64,000 bases of DNA from Chondrilla cf. caribensis. Its lineage: Eukaryota; Porifera; Demospongiae; Chondrillida; Chondrillidae. Positions within the stretch are counted from its first letter, which is position 1; each line of letters starts with the position of its first letter. The notes under the pieces are model-generated. The model saw nothing but the letters and a program-made list of their open reading frames with translations. It was not told where the DNA came from and searched no databases. Shown piece by piece: positions 22,574 through 51,620 of the stretch. The stretch is from the NCBI GenBank assembly GCA_964020155.1, contig OZ026550.1, forward strand, positions 3,679,852-3,743,851, in the 5' to 3' direction. Both the position numbers and the translations under genes were made by a program.

Positions 22574-23010
22574 CGCACGAATGCGTCCTTGCATCACATG
22601 CATTGGACAAGCAAGGACCTTGCACGCATCCAATTTCCTTGTACCACCATCACATAATGTTTGTGTATTTATTTTGCTTCCAATCATTATAACAATACTC
22701 ATACATTAGTTGAGATTACAGACAATATGGATAAACGAGCTCCAAAATTACTGAAGATCTACTTCCAGTAAGGTGTACAGTGTTGCTCCTTAACCTAACA
22801 TGATGTAACATAATGAACATTGTGTTTTTCCTCGTCAGGTAGGGCATTAACAAGACTTTGTGTAAGTGTAGTCTTTTGAAACCTTGTGTTGGTATCCCAC
22901 AATAGGAATTTCCAAATTGAATTGAATGTTTAACAAATAATAATTTAAAATTTGTATGGTTGCCTACCAGTGATAGAACTGAGTAATGCATAGTACATAA
23001 TAATAATAAT
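21925..23010. repeat. Composite dispersed repeat, end of copy 3 and copy 4
   Basis: After the retroelement the copy 3 tail continues to about 22400 with the block CTCTTCGCAGATGAACTACA. A TG/CA array follows, and then a fourth copy of the terminal block from CCTTGTACCACCATCAC (22640) to ACTGAGTAATGCATAGTAC (22995). The kinase exon relic is absent here. Confidence 0.7.
22406..22575. repeat. (TG)n to (CA)n strand-switching array
   Basis: A TG array of about 100 bp runs into TTTGTTA and then a CA array of about 60 bp. The two halves are complementary, so the locus is also a long inverted repeat. Confidence 0.95.
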
Positions 23011-23041
23011 AATTATTATTATGCTTGTATATAATACAGTA

Positions 23042-23215
23042 CAGTGAATACTTAGTAATCCACCGCAATTCGTTTTCAAAGAATATGGTGGATTAACGAA
23101 TTTGGCAGATTAACTAGATGTTCATTGGTACTTGTACATTATATTGTTACTGGGATATTATGGCGGATTGAAGGTTTGGCAGAAAGAGCGGTGGTGGATT
23201 AACGAGAATTCACTG
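23042..23215. mobile_element. TA-type MITE (GTTAATCC family)
   Basis: Begins CAGTGAATACTTAGTAATCC after TA and ends GGATTAACGAGAATTCACTG. The 174-bp body contains further GGATTAACGAA words. Related to 6026, 36310, 46892 and 52150. Confidence 0.75.
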
Positions 23216-23274
23216 TGTATACATGTAACAGTACTAAAATAGCTCAGTTCCACACAAAACACATACCACACATG

Positions 23275-23283
23275 CACACACAT

Positions 23284-23341
<58 letters not shown>
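23275..23341. repeat. (CA)n microsatellite
   Basis: CA array of about 65 bp. Confidence 0.95.
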
Positions 23342-23343
<2 letters not shown>

Positions 23344-23505
23344 GGAATTTGCCTAATATATTCAATGATATAATATCTGATTCATTTATATCAATTCTAA
23401 ATTTACCTAACATGATAGCAACCAATCCACTCCTAATATGTACATAAGTCCCCTCTCTTCGCAAATGGACTACGTATATGGAGCTCATTATTAATTTTGT
23501 TCACA

Positions 23506-24065
<560 letters not shown>

Positions 24066-24071
24066 ATGCAT

Positions 24072-24172
24072 GTCACACTTTTCAGGCACTCCAACTCTTG
24101 ACTACAGTCAGCCAGGGATTCACAGCTGAACGAGAGAACAAAATACTAATTATAACCTCGTTAAAACGATAA
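24072..24172 (-). pseudogene. Relic of the first exon of the seven-helix membrane protein gene, copy 2
   Basis: The words CACTTTTCAGGCACTCCAAC and CAGTCAGCCAGG align with the intact first exon at 12568-12620 and with the relic at 4966-5074. It is truncated by the adjoining TG array. Confidence 0.7.
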
Positions 24173-24375
24173 CATTCATACTAGCCAAGACTAGTGATCA
24201 TCGACTCAGAGTAACTGCAACATAACTTTTCAGCAAGTGTATCCGAAGATATAGAATAAGTCTATAAGATGCATAAACTCCCACTTTGCCTCACTTATCA
24301 ACTGTAAAGGAGGTGAGAAATTGCAACTACAAACTGTGGATTATTGTAGATACATACTCTGAACCTCATACATGT

Positions 24376-24425
24376 GCACACACACACAGACACACACACA
24401 CGCACACACACACACACACGCACAT

Positions 24426-24511
<86 letters not shown>

Positions 24512-24582
24512 ACACACACACACACCAACACACACACACATACACACACACATATGCACATACACACACATACACACACAAA
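24376..24582. repeat. (CA)n microsatellite
   Basis: CA array of about 200 bp with scattered ACATACAC interruptions. Confidence 0.95.
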
Positions 24583-24589
24583 ATTGTCT

Positions 24590-24960
24590 TTTGGCCATGA
24601 AGTTTAGATATGTTACTTATATACCTTGTACTACTGACCACTATTCATTTGCATTAGGTTTGTGTAGTTATTATATATAGTTCCATGGCAGTAGATTCAT
24701 GCATTGAGATCACCAACAATATGGATTAACAAGCTCCAAAATTACTGAGGATCTACTGCCAGTAAGGTATACAGTGTTGCTCCTTAACCTAACATGATGT
24801 AACATAATGAACATTGTGTTTTTCCTCTTCAGGTAGGGCATAACAAGATTTTGTGTAAGTGTAGTCTTAAAGTTTTGAAACCTTGTGTTGGTATCCCAAA
24901 ATAAGAATTTCAAAATTGAATTGAATTTTGAGAAACAAGTAATTCGAGTTTAAAATGTCA
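24590..24960. repeat. Composite dispersed repeat, copy 5 (terminal block)
   Basis: Contains GTTCCATGGCAGTAGATTC, AACCTAACATGATGTAACAT and CCTTGTGTTGGTATCCCA in the shared order. The kinase exon relic is absent. Confidence 0.7.
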
Positions 24961-25050
24961 TAGGGATGCTGACCCCCATACTTAAACTACTTGGGTGCCT
25001 TTTATCGCAATCGATCGACACGTCAATTATGGATTGGGCAGGCTATAATA

Positions 25051-25235
25051 CAGTGGAACCTCGATCTCTATTATAAACCTCTGAATTGCAGAAACCTCTA
25101 TAATAAGGACCCCATTCTGTATCCCATGCAGTGTAGTACTGTTGTGCATTAAAAGTGACCTCTGAATTGAGGACACCTTTGTAATAAGGACTAAAATCAA
25201 GGTCCCAAAGTGTCCATAATAGATAGGTTCCACTG
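25051..25235. mobile_element. TA-type MITE (CAGTGGAACCTC family)
   Basis: Ends CAGTGGAACCTC and, inverted, AGGTTCCACTG, with TA outside both ends (25049-25050, 25236-25237). The 185-bp body contains CTCTATAATAAGGAC. Related to 35712 and 32090. Confidence 0.8.
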
Positions 25236-25476
25236 TATATACAAACACATTGCGAGATCGTGCACATGCACCATGCACCATTACTCGCCTCACCTAACGG
25301 CTGGGCAATAATAATGTACGTGAGCGAGGGTGTGTGTGTCTCTACATCTCTCTATGTGTATAATATTATTCACATGCAAGGGAGCAAGTCTGTACGTATT
25401 TGTGTGTGTGCATGAATGCATGATAATAGATGTGTATAATATTATATGTGGGGTATATACGTGTGTGTTTACGTAC

Positions 25477-25485
25477 GTGTGTGTG

Positions 25486-25551
<66 letters not shown>

Positions 25552-25556
25552 TGTGA
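25477..25556. repeat. (TG)n microsatellite
   Basis: TG array of about 75 bp, preceded by ACGTACGTG. Confidence 0.95.
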
Positions 25557-25762
25557 GTGTGGGCATGAGTGCACTGCCACACACGCAGTACATGCATCCT
25601 ATCCCCAGTATACATGAACATGTCCCTATAAAATTATTAAAATAAAATTAACATTCCAAAATAATAATATTAATAATAGTAATATACAGTACAAAAATAA
25701 AATTAAGGAACAAATATTGTAATGTGAAATAAAGGGAATATATTTCACACACTACACACACT

Positions 25763-41856
<16,094 letters not shown>

Positions 41857-42436
41857 ATCACGGACAAACGATCCCTACACGTAGCTAGAGTGGACCGTGG
41901 ATGGGTTACGGAATAGGTATGGATACAATCCCCTTATGATGGTCATATGTTGTTGCGCAATTTAGAGCTACTTTTGCGTAATGTGTATGACGTCAGTAAC
42001 CACTCTGGAAGTGGCGATCAATAGTTCGTGATTCCTGTCAGATTTTCACACTACGTCGAACAATTATTTCCGCAAGGAACAAGAAGGTCTTTGTTACATT
42101 GAAGCCAGCTGTCATTTGCAGAGGTGAGTCATTCACCGACATGACAAAATGACCTCTACTTCCCGGGCCTTTCACAATGAGCAAACGAGTGTATTGTCCA
42201 TGACGTCACTGATGATTTTCAGCGGTTCCATCATTGGATATGATGGACACTCTAAACTACATGCACTAACAGACGCATTATTTGTTTGGACGAATCGAAA
42301 TGGAAGCTTTTCACAGCGTGTGTCCATTTCAATAGACAGGATTTTGGGGTAGCCTTGAAAATGGTTGGGTGTTTCGAATTAGTCTCGCGTATCCAGCCTT
42401 TTTCCCTTTCAAGTCACTTCACCGTTGGTCTCGAAG

Positions 42437-42464
42437 ACCGGAAGTGACCAATCCGCCGGAAGTG
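42437..42464. promoter_or_regulatory. Paired ETS-type sites with CCAAT box
   Basis: ACCGGAAGTG (42437-42446), CCAAT (42448-42452) and GCCGGAAGTG (42455-42464) are packed within 28 bp, about 580 bp upstream of the start codon of the MAP3K1-like gene. ETS/GABP sites with CCAAT boxes are typical of animal promoters. The surrounding 41400-42500 stretch is richer in CpG than the introns. A GCAGAG|GTGAGT word on the plus strand at 42122 could be the donor of a divergent transcript. Confidence 0.5.
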
Positions 42465-42559
42465 GAAACAGAAGAGCAGACTGAAAATGGACTACTCTGG
42501 GAGAAAACTCCCGAATGTTATGTGATACGTATATTGTCTAAGAGACTAGTGTAGCTCAG

Positions 42560-43349
42560 ACCCAAACCAATTTTTTGACTTGATATCTGAAAATAGCAAA
42601 AATAATATTATAAAGAAGTTGTTCCAGTGTTATAGGGTGGGCTTGTCGCAGGCGCTATAATATCCTGGGGTGTGTAGTCAACACAACTGTCATCCTAAAA
42701 CAGCTGTGGGGTGAAATGTCCTCCTTTGTATAAACTGTCCCTCACACTTTTACTGTACAAACTGAACATTACAACATGACAGTCTGTTATTGATGAAATA
42801 AAGTATGTATAATATTTGTGAGTAAATGTAGAAATTATATATAAGCATACGTTGCTAGCAGGAATAAATGCTAACAAAACTTAAGAATTCCACCCCTAAC
42901 TGTGTATTCTTGGATTCCTTGTAAGAATGTCTTTCGTACTCTTCATCCGCTCTTCAGAACTTTTTTCAGCACTAACTGAGACCACACCATATACGTACGT
43001 ATGTGTATATACTCATAGCACACTCCCAATTGCAACAATCTGTGTAAACAATCATACAATATGTAATTGAGTTCGAAACTATCTTTTCTTGAATATGCAT
43101 ACAATATAGTTTTTATGATATAGCAAACTTCCCAGAGAAGTTTTGTAGATTACTACAGTTTGTAATTCTGTTGTATAATATTATATTGCGTCAATCCACT
43201 CAATTATGTGTTGTGAAGTGAATGGAAGTGTACACATACATATATGCTTGACACATGAACATATACGTATACATAATATTCAGATACCAGCATGTACCGT
43301 GTGCTGCACATGATAAGGCTTTGCGTATTACCACACACACATGCACACA

Positions 43350-43388
<39 letters not shown>

Positions 43389-43960
43389 GCACGCACATGT
43401 ACATGCACACATACAAGTGTACACACATGCATGTTTACGTACATATAAAAACAGTTTTCATATACCTGCATGAATGTGCAAACATGTGTACATACGAATG
43501 TTTGTCTACAAATGTACACACGTATTATGTTTACGGATGTCCACAAGTATAATGAACGTAAAGGACTACAGAGTGAGGACTAGTGAATCGGTGTAAATTT
43601 ATTTGTACAGAGCAAATTGCTTTGCAAGTACCCCAGCTAGTACTATACTTCAATGCATACACACCTCTCACATGATCCCTATCCTGTATATGCACACCAG
43701 GTAACCCTTGTCATAGGGTACGTATACAGTACAGATTGGGTTGAACCTTGAGGAGCTTACAAAGCATTTTGGACTGTGGTATTAGTTCAAGGAAAAGTAG
43801 TGTCAATTCTCAGTTTCACGTGTTTGTATTTAATTTACTCTAATCTTAATTTGTACTTAACTGTAATAAATTTTCCAATTTTTATAGTAATATAAAAATG
43901 TCATATACATGCGTACATATGTACGTACGTAGATTTACGTACATCAATTACGTATATATA
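42560..43960. other. Intergenic, no gene supported
   Basis: AT-rich sequence with a CA array at 43331-43390 and ACGTACGTA words. No coding region is recognised. Confidence 0.5.
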
Positions 43961-44359
43961 CAGTAGAACCAGTGTGGTCTCTAGGTCATTTTTGAAGAGT
44001 ACAGAACCCTTCTTGAGACCCAAAGTACCATTCATCGTGACTTAAAATACCCCCTGCACCCCTCTTCAAATGATAAAGTACATCAATGTGGTTTTACTGT
44101 TGAGTAGTGTATAACATATTATTTATACTTTACACTGTTTATTATGCATAATTGTACTGTTGACGTCTTTTAGTACAAACAATCTTAAGACAAATTTCTG
44201 CTTAATACAAACTAATTTCCGAGCATTACTTGGTTTGGTGAAGTAGTGTAAATATACGTATAATATATAGTAAGCCAATCCTGATAAGAAGAACATCTGA
44301 TACCAAGAACTGATTTTGTGGGTCCCTTGTACGTAGCTTGTCTTAAAGAGCTTCCACTG
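43961..44359. mobile_element. TA-flanked 399-bp inverted-end element
   Basis: Begins CAGTAGAACC after TA and ends GCTTCCACTG before TA. The termini are short inverted repeats related to the CAGTGGAACC family. No transposase is recognised. Confidence 0.6.
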
Positions 44360-44678
44360 TAGATTGTAAAATAGTTTTAAGAGTTGTCTCGTTGTAGACA
44401 GTCAATGTTATGTTTGGTGTCCAATAGGAGTGGATGGTATCTCTCTTGTTAAGTTTCAGATTATAAGTTTTCATCTCTATGAGTGACATGCCTGTCTCCT
44501 ATCCAATGGTGTATACCATAATAATAATTATAGTTGATAACGGTATGTACGTATTTATATACAATTTGATGAAAGAGAATAAACTGTGAGAGTACTAGTA
44601 TTGTAATCTTGCACATGTACATGTACGTATATAATGTGTGCGCGTGTGTGCTGTGTTTGTGTGTATACATGTACATAC

Positions 44679-44679
44679 G

Positions 44680-44714
<35 letters not shown>
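44679..44714. repeat. (CAAT)n microsatellite
   Basis: About eight CAAT units. Confidence 0.95.
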
Positions 44715-44716
<2 letters not shown>

Positions 44717-45619
44717 ATTATTAACGTGTAACAAGCGTAGACAAACCATCCTATGAAGCACATATATATCGTATATCAAAGAAGAACATTAGATCAACAA
44801 CGAAACATAAATCACCATTCTGCCTGGAAACAATTAAAACAAACAATCCACATCTTCAAGGTAATCTTAAGGATTGAGAGATGCATGTTTGCATCCCTGG
44901 TCCAGAATTGTAAATAGCTTTTCATCAAATCAAATCCCAGTGATACCTTTGACAGTGCACGTGACTGAAAAAGGTCTGTCCGTTTGTCTTTCCATCTTTC
45001 ATGCATATACGTATGTAGAATACTGTTGAAATTTATCATATTTAAGTATATACGTACGTATTATGTGTGAACTTTCAGCTTGAAAGTGCTGCATCAATCC
45101 ACTGCTTCATGATTGATTGCACTATGTTACTAGATTGAGTCCAGCCATCTCAAAATAGGGTATGTATACGTACGTACATAATGTTACGTTTATATCTGCT
45201 CTAGGCCTATTTTCATATTTCCCTAGCTATTACACACTTATTGTTAATAATAATTAATTTGTCGATTAAGCACCTGACATCTCATTGCTAAATACAAAAT
45301 AACAACGCGCGCTGCAAGAGAAATAGTTTTTCTGTATGCAATTGTATCATTTTATAATATGTAAATCGCACCATATTATTATTATAACTGAAGTAGCTCT
45401 GGTATGGCTGTAGCAGATGTTGACACTTTGGCTATTACTTATACCACAGACATACACAATCCTACGTACATGAAGTAATAACACTAATTAGTATAATCAA
45501 CAAATGGCCACCATTAACTAATAGTGTTGATTATCTTCATTTCCACATTTAGTTTAATCGGTGAGACTGCAGTTTAGCAGTACCACCGGTGCAATATAAA
45601 GGAAAATTGGGAGGGCTGG

Positions 45620-45790
45620 TTCCTGTGGTGGCTTTGTGGCTCAGTGGTTGTCGCGGCTACAGTCAGACACCCTGGGTTCGATTCCCTCAGTTGCCAGTTT
45701 TTCTCTTTTCTCCTTCCTCCCCGAGCAGGTTGGGTTCCAATGAAACTTCTATAAATGGCTACTATCAATTTTAGTCTTTGTACCAATATT
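45620..45790 (+). mobile_element. tRNA-derived SINE
   Basis: TGGCTCAGTGG (45637-45647) fits a polymerase III A box and GGTTCGATTCC (45675-45685) an exact B box. The spacing is that of a tRNA promoter. The region between does not fold as a proper cloverleaf, and a non-tRNA body with TTCTATAAATGGCTACTATC follows, so this is a SINE head, not a tRNA gene. Confidence 0.75.
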
Positions 45791-45839
45791 ATGGTGTCGA
45801 CCTATATATTGGTTATAGGATTATTGGCAAATATTCTCC

Positions 45840-46890
45840 TGTATCGGTATCAGCTGTATGGTTGCTGATACAGCCAAATTGAATAGTGCATTTCTCATGT
45901 ACGTACATATTCAGTTTATTGTCGTGTGTTGTTTGTGCTCCTCATAGTTTACAATGAGAATGACCAGGACAAGATTGCTCCTTCTTATTTCAGTCTCACT
46001 GAATCAGGACATTGATATTATTATTTGTAATCCAAGCTGTATTAATGTTTTGTCGTGGGAGTAAATCCAGCAACCAAGCTATCAATCTTGTGAACAAAAT
46101 ATGGAATTGGCTATTGGTTTTGGCCTACGTCACTCCTGTTTCGTCAACTATTGGAATATTGGTTAATTTTTATATTAGTGCACCTCCATGCTATTGAGGG
46201 CAGCTACTGTTGTGAATATTTGTTAATTTCTAACAAATTAATGTCAAGTGATATGGAAGATTAACTGAATAGTCGGTATTACTTATTAAAATTGGGAATT
46301 AAGAGGGCACTGGCATTTTATATTTCATTGAGGGTGTCACACATCTAGCTACTACCTCAGATGTAGAATGTTTTCAATAACTAGTTACTTTGTAGATGTG
46401 TAGTATATGTATGTATGTACATATATATGTACGTATATACACATGTGCATACATACATGTGTACGTACATACATACATATGTACATAATATAACACTACT
46501 ATACAGGTATGTATGTACTGGTAGCAGACATTGCTCGAATTTGTCCCAAAAAAAGCTTCACAATGTATAGAAATACATACGGTAATCGATATTCCTAAAG
46601 GTGTCACTGATCAGTCTTTTGGTATACGTAGCTCCTCATCTGCATTATGTCATTACTTTTGCATTGTTATCGACCTGGCCCTCAATAACATTGTACAAAT
46701 CATCCACTAATGAAAACGTTATCATTCTCAAAGAGTCAGTATGAATTATGTACGTATCTTATTCACTTATCGAGCATAACTGCCATTTACAGATGTCATG
46801 TAGTGTATGTTGGCCTGTGAGTTGAAGAAAACTGATGAATTCATGCGTTCATGGATACATCTGACTTTTTATTACAATGTGGTTCACAGT
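45840..46890. other. Intergenic, no gene supported
   Basis: Contains a small inverted repeat near 45840-45875 (CTGTATCGGTATCAGC against GCTGATACAG) and TACGTA words. An open frame at 46012-46197 lacks recognisable motifs. Confidence 0.45.
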
Positions 46891-46891
46891 A

Positions 46892-47074
46892 CAGTAAATT
46901 CTCGTTAATCTGCCACCGCTTCATCTGCCAAACCTTTTAATCTGCCACAATTTCCCAGCACCATTATAATGTACAAGTACCAATGAATATCCAGTTAATC
47001 CACCAAACTCGTTAATCCACCGTATACGTACGTACTTTGGAGACCAATTGGGGGCAGATTAACGAGTATAAACT
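46892..47074. mobile_element. TA-type MITE (GTTAATCC family)
   Basis: Begins CAGTAAATTCTCGTTAATCT after TA and ends AGATTAACGAGTATAAACTG before TA. The 183-bp body shares GTACAAGTACCAATGAATAT, in inverse orientation, with the copies at 6026 and 23042. Confidence 0.75.
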
Positions 47075-47095
47075 GTATATTAAAATTCAATGTTA

Positions 47096-47256
47096 ATTCA
47101 CTAGCCAGATAATTTTTAATGCCAAATGTTTCAACAGCTGACTGCTGTCTTCTTCAGTGGTATGGAATGATATATCAAAATTCAATATAATTATAAAGAA
47201 GACAGCAGTCAGCTGTCGAAACATTTGGTGTTAAAATTATCTGGCTAGTGAACTTT
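47096..47256. mobile_element. Fold-back element related to Penelope-like terminal repeats
   Basis: TTCACTAGCCAGATAATTTT and its inverted partner AATTATCTGGCTAGTGAA enclose two head-to-head copies of a terminal repeat of about 65 bp. It has the same layout as the arms of the Penelope-like element at 20452-21924 but no internal coding sequence. Confidence 0.65.
47121..47161 (-). ncRNA. Hammerhead-ribozyme-like core in the fold-back element
   Basis: The reverse complement reads ACCACTGAAGA, then an AGACAGC-AGTCA-GCTGT hairpin, then TGAAAC and ATTTGG. CTGAAGA fits CUGANGA exactly and GAAA is present. ACCA and the downstream TTGG could form helix I, leaving only a minimal helix III, as reported for Penelope-like hammerheads. 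The partner copy at 47195-47232 has lost the CUGA part. Confidence 0.5.
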
Positions 47257-47778
47257 GAATGGCTAATGACTAATGGAAAAGGCTAATGGCTAATGGAAAA
47301 GGCTACATTGAATTGTGATATATGACGAGACCTAGCCGCTTAACCTTTTTCACCACGTGGTTCATAGTACATATATACACAGGTAAATACAACCTCACAG
47401 CATACTATACATGTGTGATTGTAAACACAGGTACTATACACCCACAGCAACTATGTACGTACGTATATATGTATGTACCTGCAAGAGGTATTAACCAAAT
47501 ATTACATTGAAAACCAGTACACCCCAATTTGTAAGAATGTACAGTCATATTTGAAACAGCTTACATGGTATTCTATGCTTCTTACATACATACGTACATA
47601 CATGTACATACGTCTGTATGTATGTATACATCCGAAGTATTTATGCATAATAAAATTATATCATTGAGTATGTATAAAAACACCAATCTGTATTCATGTA
47701 TGTACAACTACGTACGTACGTACATACGCACTCAGTATTTGTATATGTCTTGTTAACAATAGCCTTTCTCGGCTATTT

Positions 47779-47780
<2 letters not shown>

Positions 47781-47855
<75 letters not shown>

Positions 47856-47857
47856 GT

Positions 47858-47916
<59 letters not shown>

Positions 47917-47935
47917 TGTGTGTGCGTGTGTGCGT

Positions 47936-47984
<49 letters not shown>

Positions 47985-48005
47985 GTGTGTGTGTGTGCGT
48001 GTGTG

Positions 48006-48053
<48 letters not shown>

Positions 48054-48059
48054 GTGTGT

Positions 48060-48090
<31 letters not shown>

Positions 48091-48223
48091 GTGCGTGTGT
48101 ACGTGTGTGTGTGTGTGTGTTGTGTGTGTGTGTGTGTGTGTTGTGTGTGTGTGCGTGTGTACGTGTGTGTGTGTGTGTGTGTTGTGTGTGTGCGTGTGTG
48201 TGTGTGTTGTTTGTGTGTGTGTG

Positions 48224-48285
<62 letters not shown>

Positions 48286-48290
48286 TGTGC
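47781..48290. repeat. (TG)n microsatellite, about 510 bp
   Basis: TG array with frequent TGCGTGTGTACG and TGTTGTG interruptions, the latter breaking the alternation. Confidence 0.95.
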
Positions 48291-48649
48291 AATACCTTTT
48301 ATAGTGCATAATGAATTCATGTATGTATCTGCATGTTTGTGAATACCTATGTGTTCATGTATATTGTGTATACCCTTTCCATTGACTTCACAATACAACT
48401 CCATGCATAGATGATATACCCAGATCATGTGCATGTACCCAAACGTAAGAACTCCTCCAACTTTCCAGAACAGGGAATTGCATTTAATAATAATCTGTAG
48501 TTTATAAACCTAACGTATAATATTATGTACATGCAGTGGAAGACATAACAATTTAGTGTATGTAGCAATAATATCCCGGTTTAGTGAGTGACAGATGATT
48601 TATACCGCATACATGCACATAGCCCAACACAACATATTATATGAGATAT

Positions 48650-48745
48650 AAACAGTGTGTTTATTAATTTCCTCCCTTGTTCTCACGCAATAATCTCAAC
48701 AATGAAACTTGCTTGATGTCCGGTACTGTACCATCGACCTGTGTT
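48650..48745 (-). repeat. Dispersed repeat, ACAGGTTTCATTG family, inverted copy
   Basis: Contains CCTTGTTCTCACGCAATAAT and AACAATGAAAC, the reverse complement of the family at 3430. Confidence 0.5.
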
Positions 48746-49039
48746 GCATGGCTCATGTTTTCCTACTGATCCACCCCACAGCCAGAATAACATGTATAAC
48801 AGTTAACCGATTATAAAATATTGAATTACTGCACCACGAGATGGTATAAATTCTAACCAATGATAATATCAATTACGAACAATTTGCCATGAAGACCACC
48901 CATGCTAGTATATGCACAAGCAGGAGGAATGGGTATGACTTCTAGTGAGGGTACAGTACTTTTCAGTGTATTTAGCATCCTGCAGCTGTTAAAGAGGATA
49001 AGTGTAAGGGCATACACGTATGTACAAGTATACACATGT

Positions 49040-50020
49040 TAAGGACACATGCATGGACATGTACGTATGTATGTACGTATGTACGTACAACTGCACAGTT
49101 GTTGAGGGTGCATCTATATATGGACATGTACAAGTGTACAGTTGTTAAGGATGCATCTTATAAGGACATGTACAAGTGTACAGTTGTTAAGGGTGCATCT
49201 ACGTATATAAGGAGATGTACAAGTGTACACATGTTATAGATGCAGGTATATGGACATGTACAAGTGTACAGTTGTTAAGGATGCATCTATCTTGGGGGGT
49301 ACTGGTGGCTGATGAGGAGGATGTAGCTATACCAAATGAAGGGTACCTGGTTCCATTCCTGGCACTGCTGATGATTTATGAGTTTTTTTTCCCTGCACCC
49401 CCCCCTACCAACACATGGGTAGGGAAGATGCAAAGAGACGACCAAGGCCACCAAACTATGTATTAGACATTGTCTGCAATCTCTGTGTGTATGTGTTTAG
49501 TTGTTGTATTGATTTGTGTATTTGTGGGTGCCTTGAAAAGTAGCCTTCAAGGCTAAAGGCTTCCCCACATTAAATAGGATTTCAAATCAAATCAAATCTA
49601 TATAAGGACATGTACAAGTGTACAGTTGTTAAGGGTGCATCTATATAGGGACATGTACAAGTGTACAGTTGTTAAGGGTGCATCTACGTATATAAGGAAA
49701 TGTACAAGTGTACAGTTGTTAAGGGTGCATCTATATAAGGACATATACAAGTGTACAGTTGTTAAGGGTGCATCTATATAAGGACATGTACAAGTGTACA
49801 GTTGTTAAGGGTGCATCTATATAGGGACATGTACAAGTGTACAGTTGTTAAGGGTGCATCTATATAAGGACATGTACAAGTGTACACATGTTAACGATGC
49901 AGGTACGTATATGGACGTGTACAAGTGTACAGTTGTTAAGGATGCATCTAAGGACATGTAAAAGTGTACACATTAGGATGTATGTATGAGCATGTACAAG
50001 TGTACACATGTTAAGAACAA
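49040..50020. repeat. 43-bp minisatellite, interrupted
   Basis: The unit GGACATGTACAAGTGTACAG plus TTGTTAAGGGTGCATCTATATAA is repeated from 49050 to 49290 and from 49603 to about 50020, with a 313-bp foreign segment between. Confidence 0.9.
49291..49602 (+). mobile_element. Probable non-LTR retroposon 3' tail inserted in the minisatellite
   Basis: The segment interrupts a minisatellite unit and is flanked by ATCTAT on both sides. It ends in AAATCAAATCAAAT, a simple-repeat tail typical of some non-LTR retroposons. A short open frame at its start (LVADEEDVAIPNEG) is not recognised. Confidence 0.55.
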
Positions 50021-50961
50021 GCGTATATACTGTACGTTTTTGAACGGATGAGTGTACATGTCTATGCAGGCAGGTATTGGTAAGGGATTCTTCAAATTCA
50101 CACGTACACCTACACATCCATACATACGTACATATGCCTACACATCCGGTTGGTTGGTTGTTCATTATGGAATTTCAGTAATTTCTTGACATTTCCTCAT
50201 CATGTAGGACAAATCTTGACAAAGGCATATGACTGTGGTTGCACCACTTTTGTCAAACGGCATCCCATTACCAAAATTCCACACCTTAAATCCTGCTGAT
50301 GAGCCTGGTACAAATATTGAACCGGACAAACTTGAAATGCTCTCACATTCGTAGCATGTGAAAGTTGCTATGGTTCAGTACACCAGCTGAAGCTATCACA
50401 CATAGTAAGACGAATCAATTCTTATTGACCCAGAAGTGTATGCGTGTACGCATGTACACTATAACTTTTCTAATATGTACATATGTTGTGGAAATTGCTT
50501 AGAATGTACCTTGTTTAGTGTGTACATACATGCACCAGGTTAATAATGTACACACTCCCGATAAGCACTAGTCTAGCTGCAGGCCTCATTCTTCTCCCGT
50601 GTGGACGAGAAGAAACCGGGGCAAGCAACTTTTATACTTTTCACACCGCGAATTGACCAATCAGATTATTGTACAACAATTGCAGCTGAGAGACTACTGG
50701 GTATCGATTCCCTCCAATCAGCAATGAGGTTCTCCCTTTCCTAACTTTCCTCCTCTCCATCCAGGGTAAGCCAGTTTCACCACAAGCACAACACATAGTC
50801 TCTAGATCAGACTCATTCATTTCAGTCACTCAGTCATTCACCACTCGACCATTCACACCGGCACAGAGTTTGCTAGTGCCACCAATGACTAAACATGCCT
50901 TGAACATTCAGAGAATAATTAATTTATTGAAGTGAGGTGTGAAAAGTATGAAATTTTTTTT

Positions 50962-51149
50962 GTGTGTGTACGTACGTGTGTGTGTGTTTGTGTGTTCGTG
51001 TGTGTTTGTGTGTGCGTGTGCGTGTTTGTGTGTGCGTGAGTGTGCGTGTGTGTGTGTGTGTGTGTGCGTGTGTGTGTGTGTATGCGTGTGTGTTTGTGTG
51101 TGCGTGTGTGTTTGTTTGTGCGTGTGTGTGCGTGTGTGCGTGTGCGTGT

Positions 51150-51223
<74 letters not shown>

Positions 51224-51226
51224 ATG
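50962..51226. repeat. (TG)n microsatellite
   Basis: TG array with many TGTTTG and TGCGTG variants, becoming pure towards its right end. Confidence 0.95.
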
Positions 51227-51404
51227 CAGAACAATTTTTATTAGTACAGTGTGTAATCACCTTTAAGTGACATACGTACGTACATGCCAAATCTATAGCT
51301 CTAATCAGATGTACTTATTATCAATAGCTGTTGACTTAGGTATGCATGAACTACATAGATATCAAGTGAGTATACCAGGCCTAGGAGTATGTACGTACGT
51401 ACCA

Positions 51405-51620
51405 ACCCCTATAGTGTGTATCAACCAGTAATGTGTATTAGCCAGGTGTATGTACTAACCAGGAGTGTGTACTAACAAGGAGTGTGTACTAATCAGGAGT
51501 TTGTACTAACCAGACATGTGTACTAGCAAGGAGTGTATACTAACCATGAGTGTGTACTAACCAGGAGTGTGTACTAGCAAGGAGTGTGTACTAACCAGGA
51601 GTGTGTACTAACCAGGGGTG
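51405..51620. repeat. 17-bp minisatellite
   Basis: The unit AGTGTGTACTAACCAGG recurs about twelve times with single-base variants (AACAAGG, AGCAAGG). Confidence 0.85.

Noticed and set aside
45625..45700. tRNA gene
   Set aside because: A and B boxes are present but I cannot draw a proper acceptor stem or anticodon arm; SINE is the better call.
46012..46197. Hydrophobic open frame that could be a small membrane protein
   Set aside because: Composition-driven; no start context or homologous copy.
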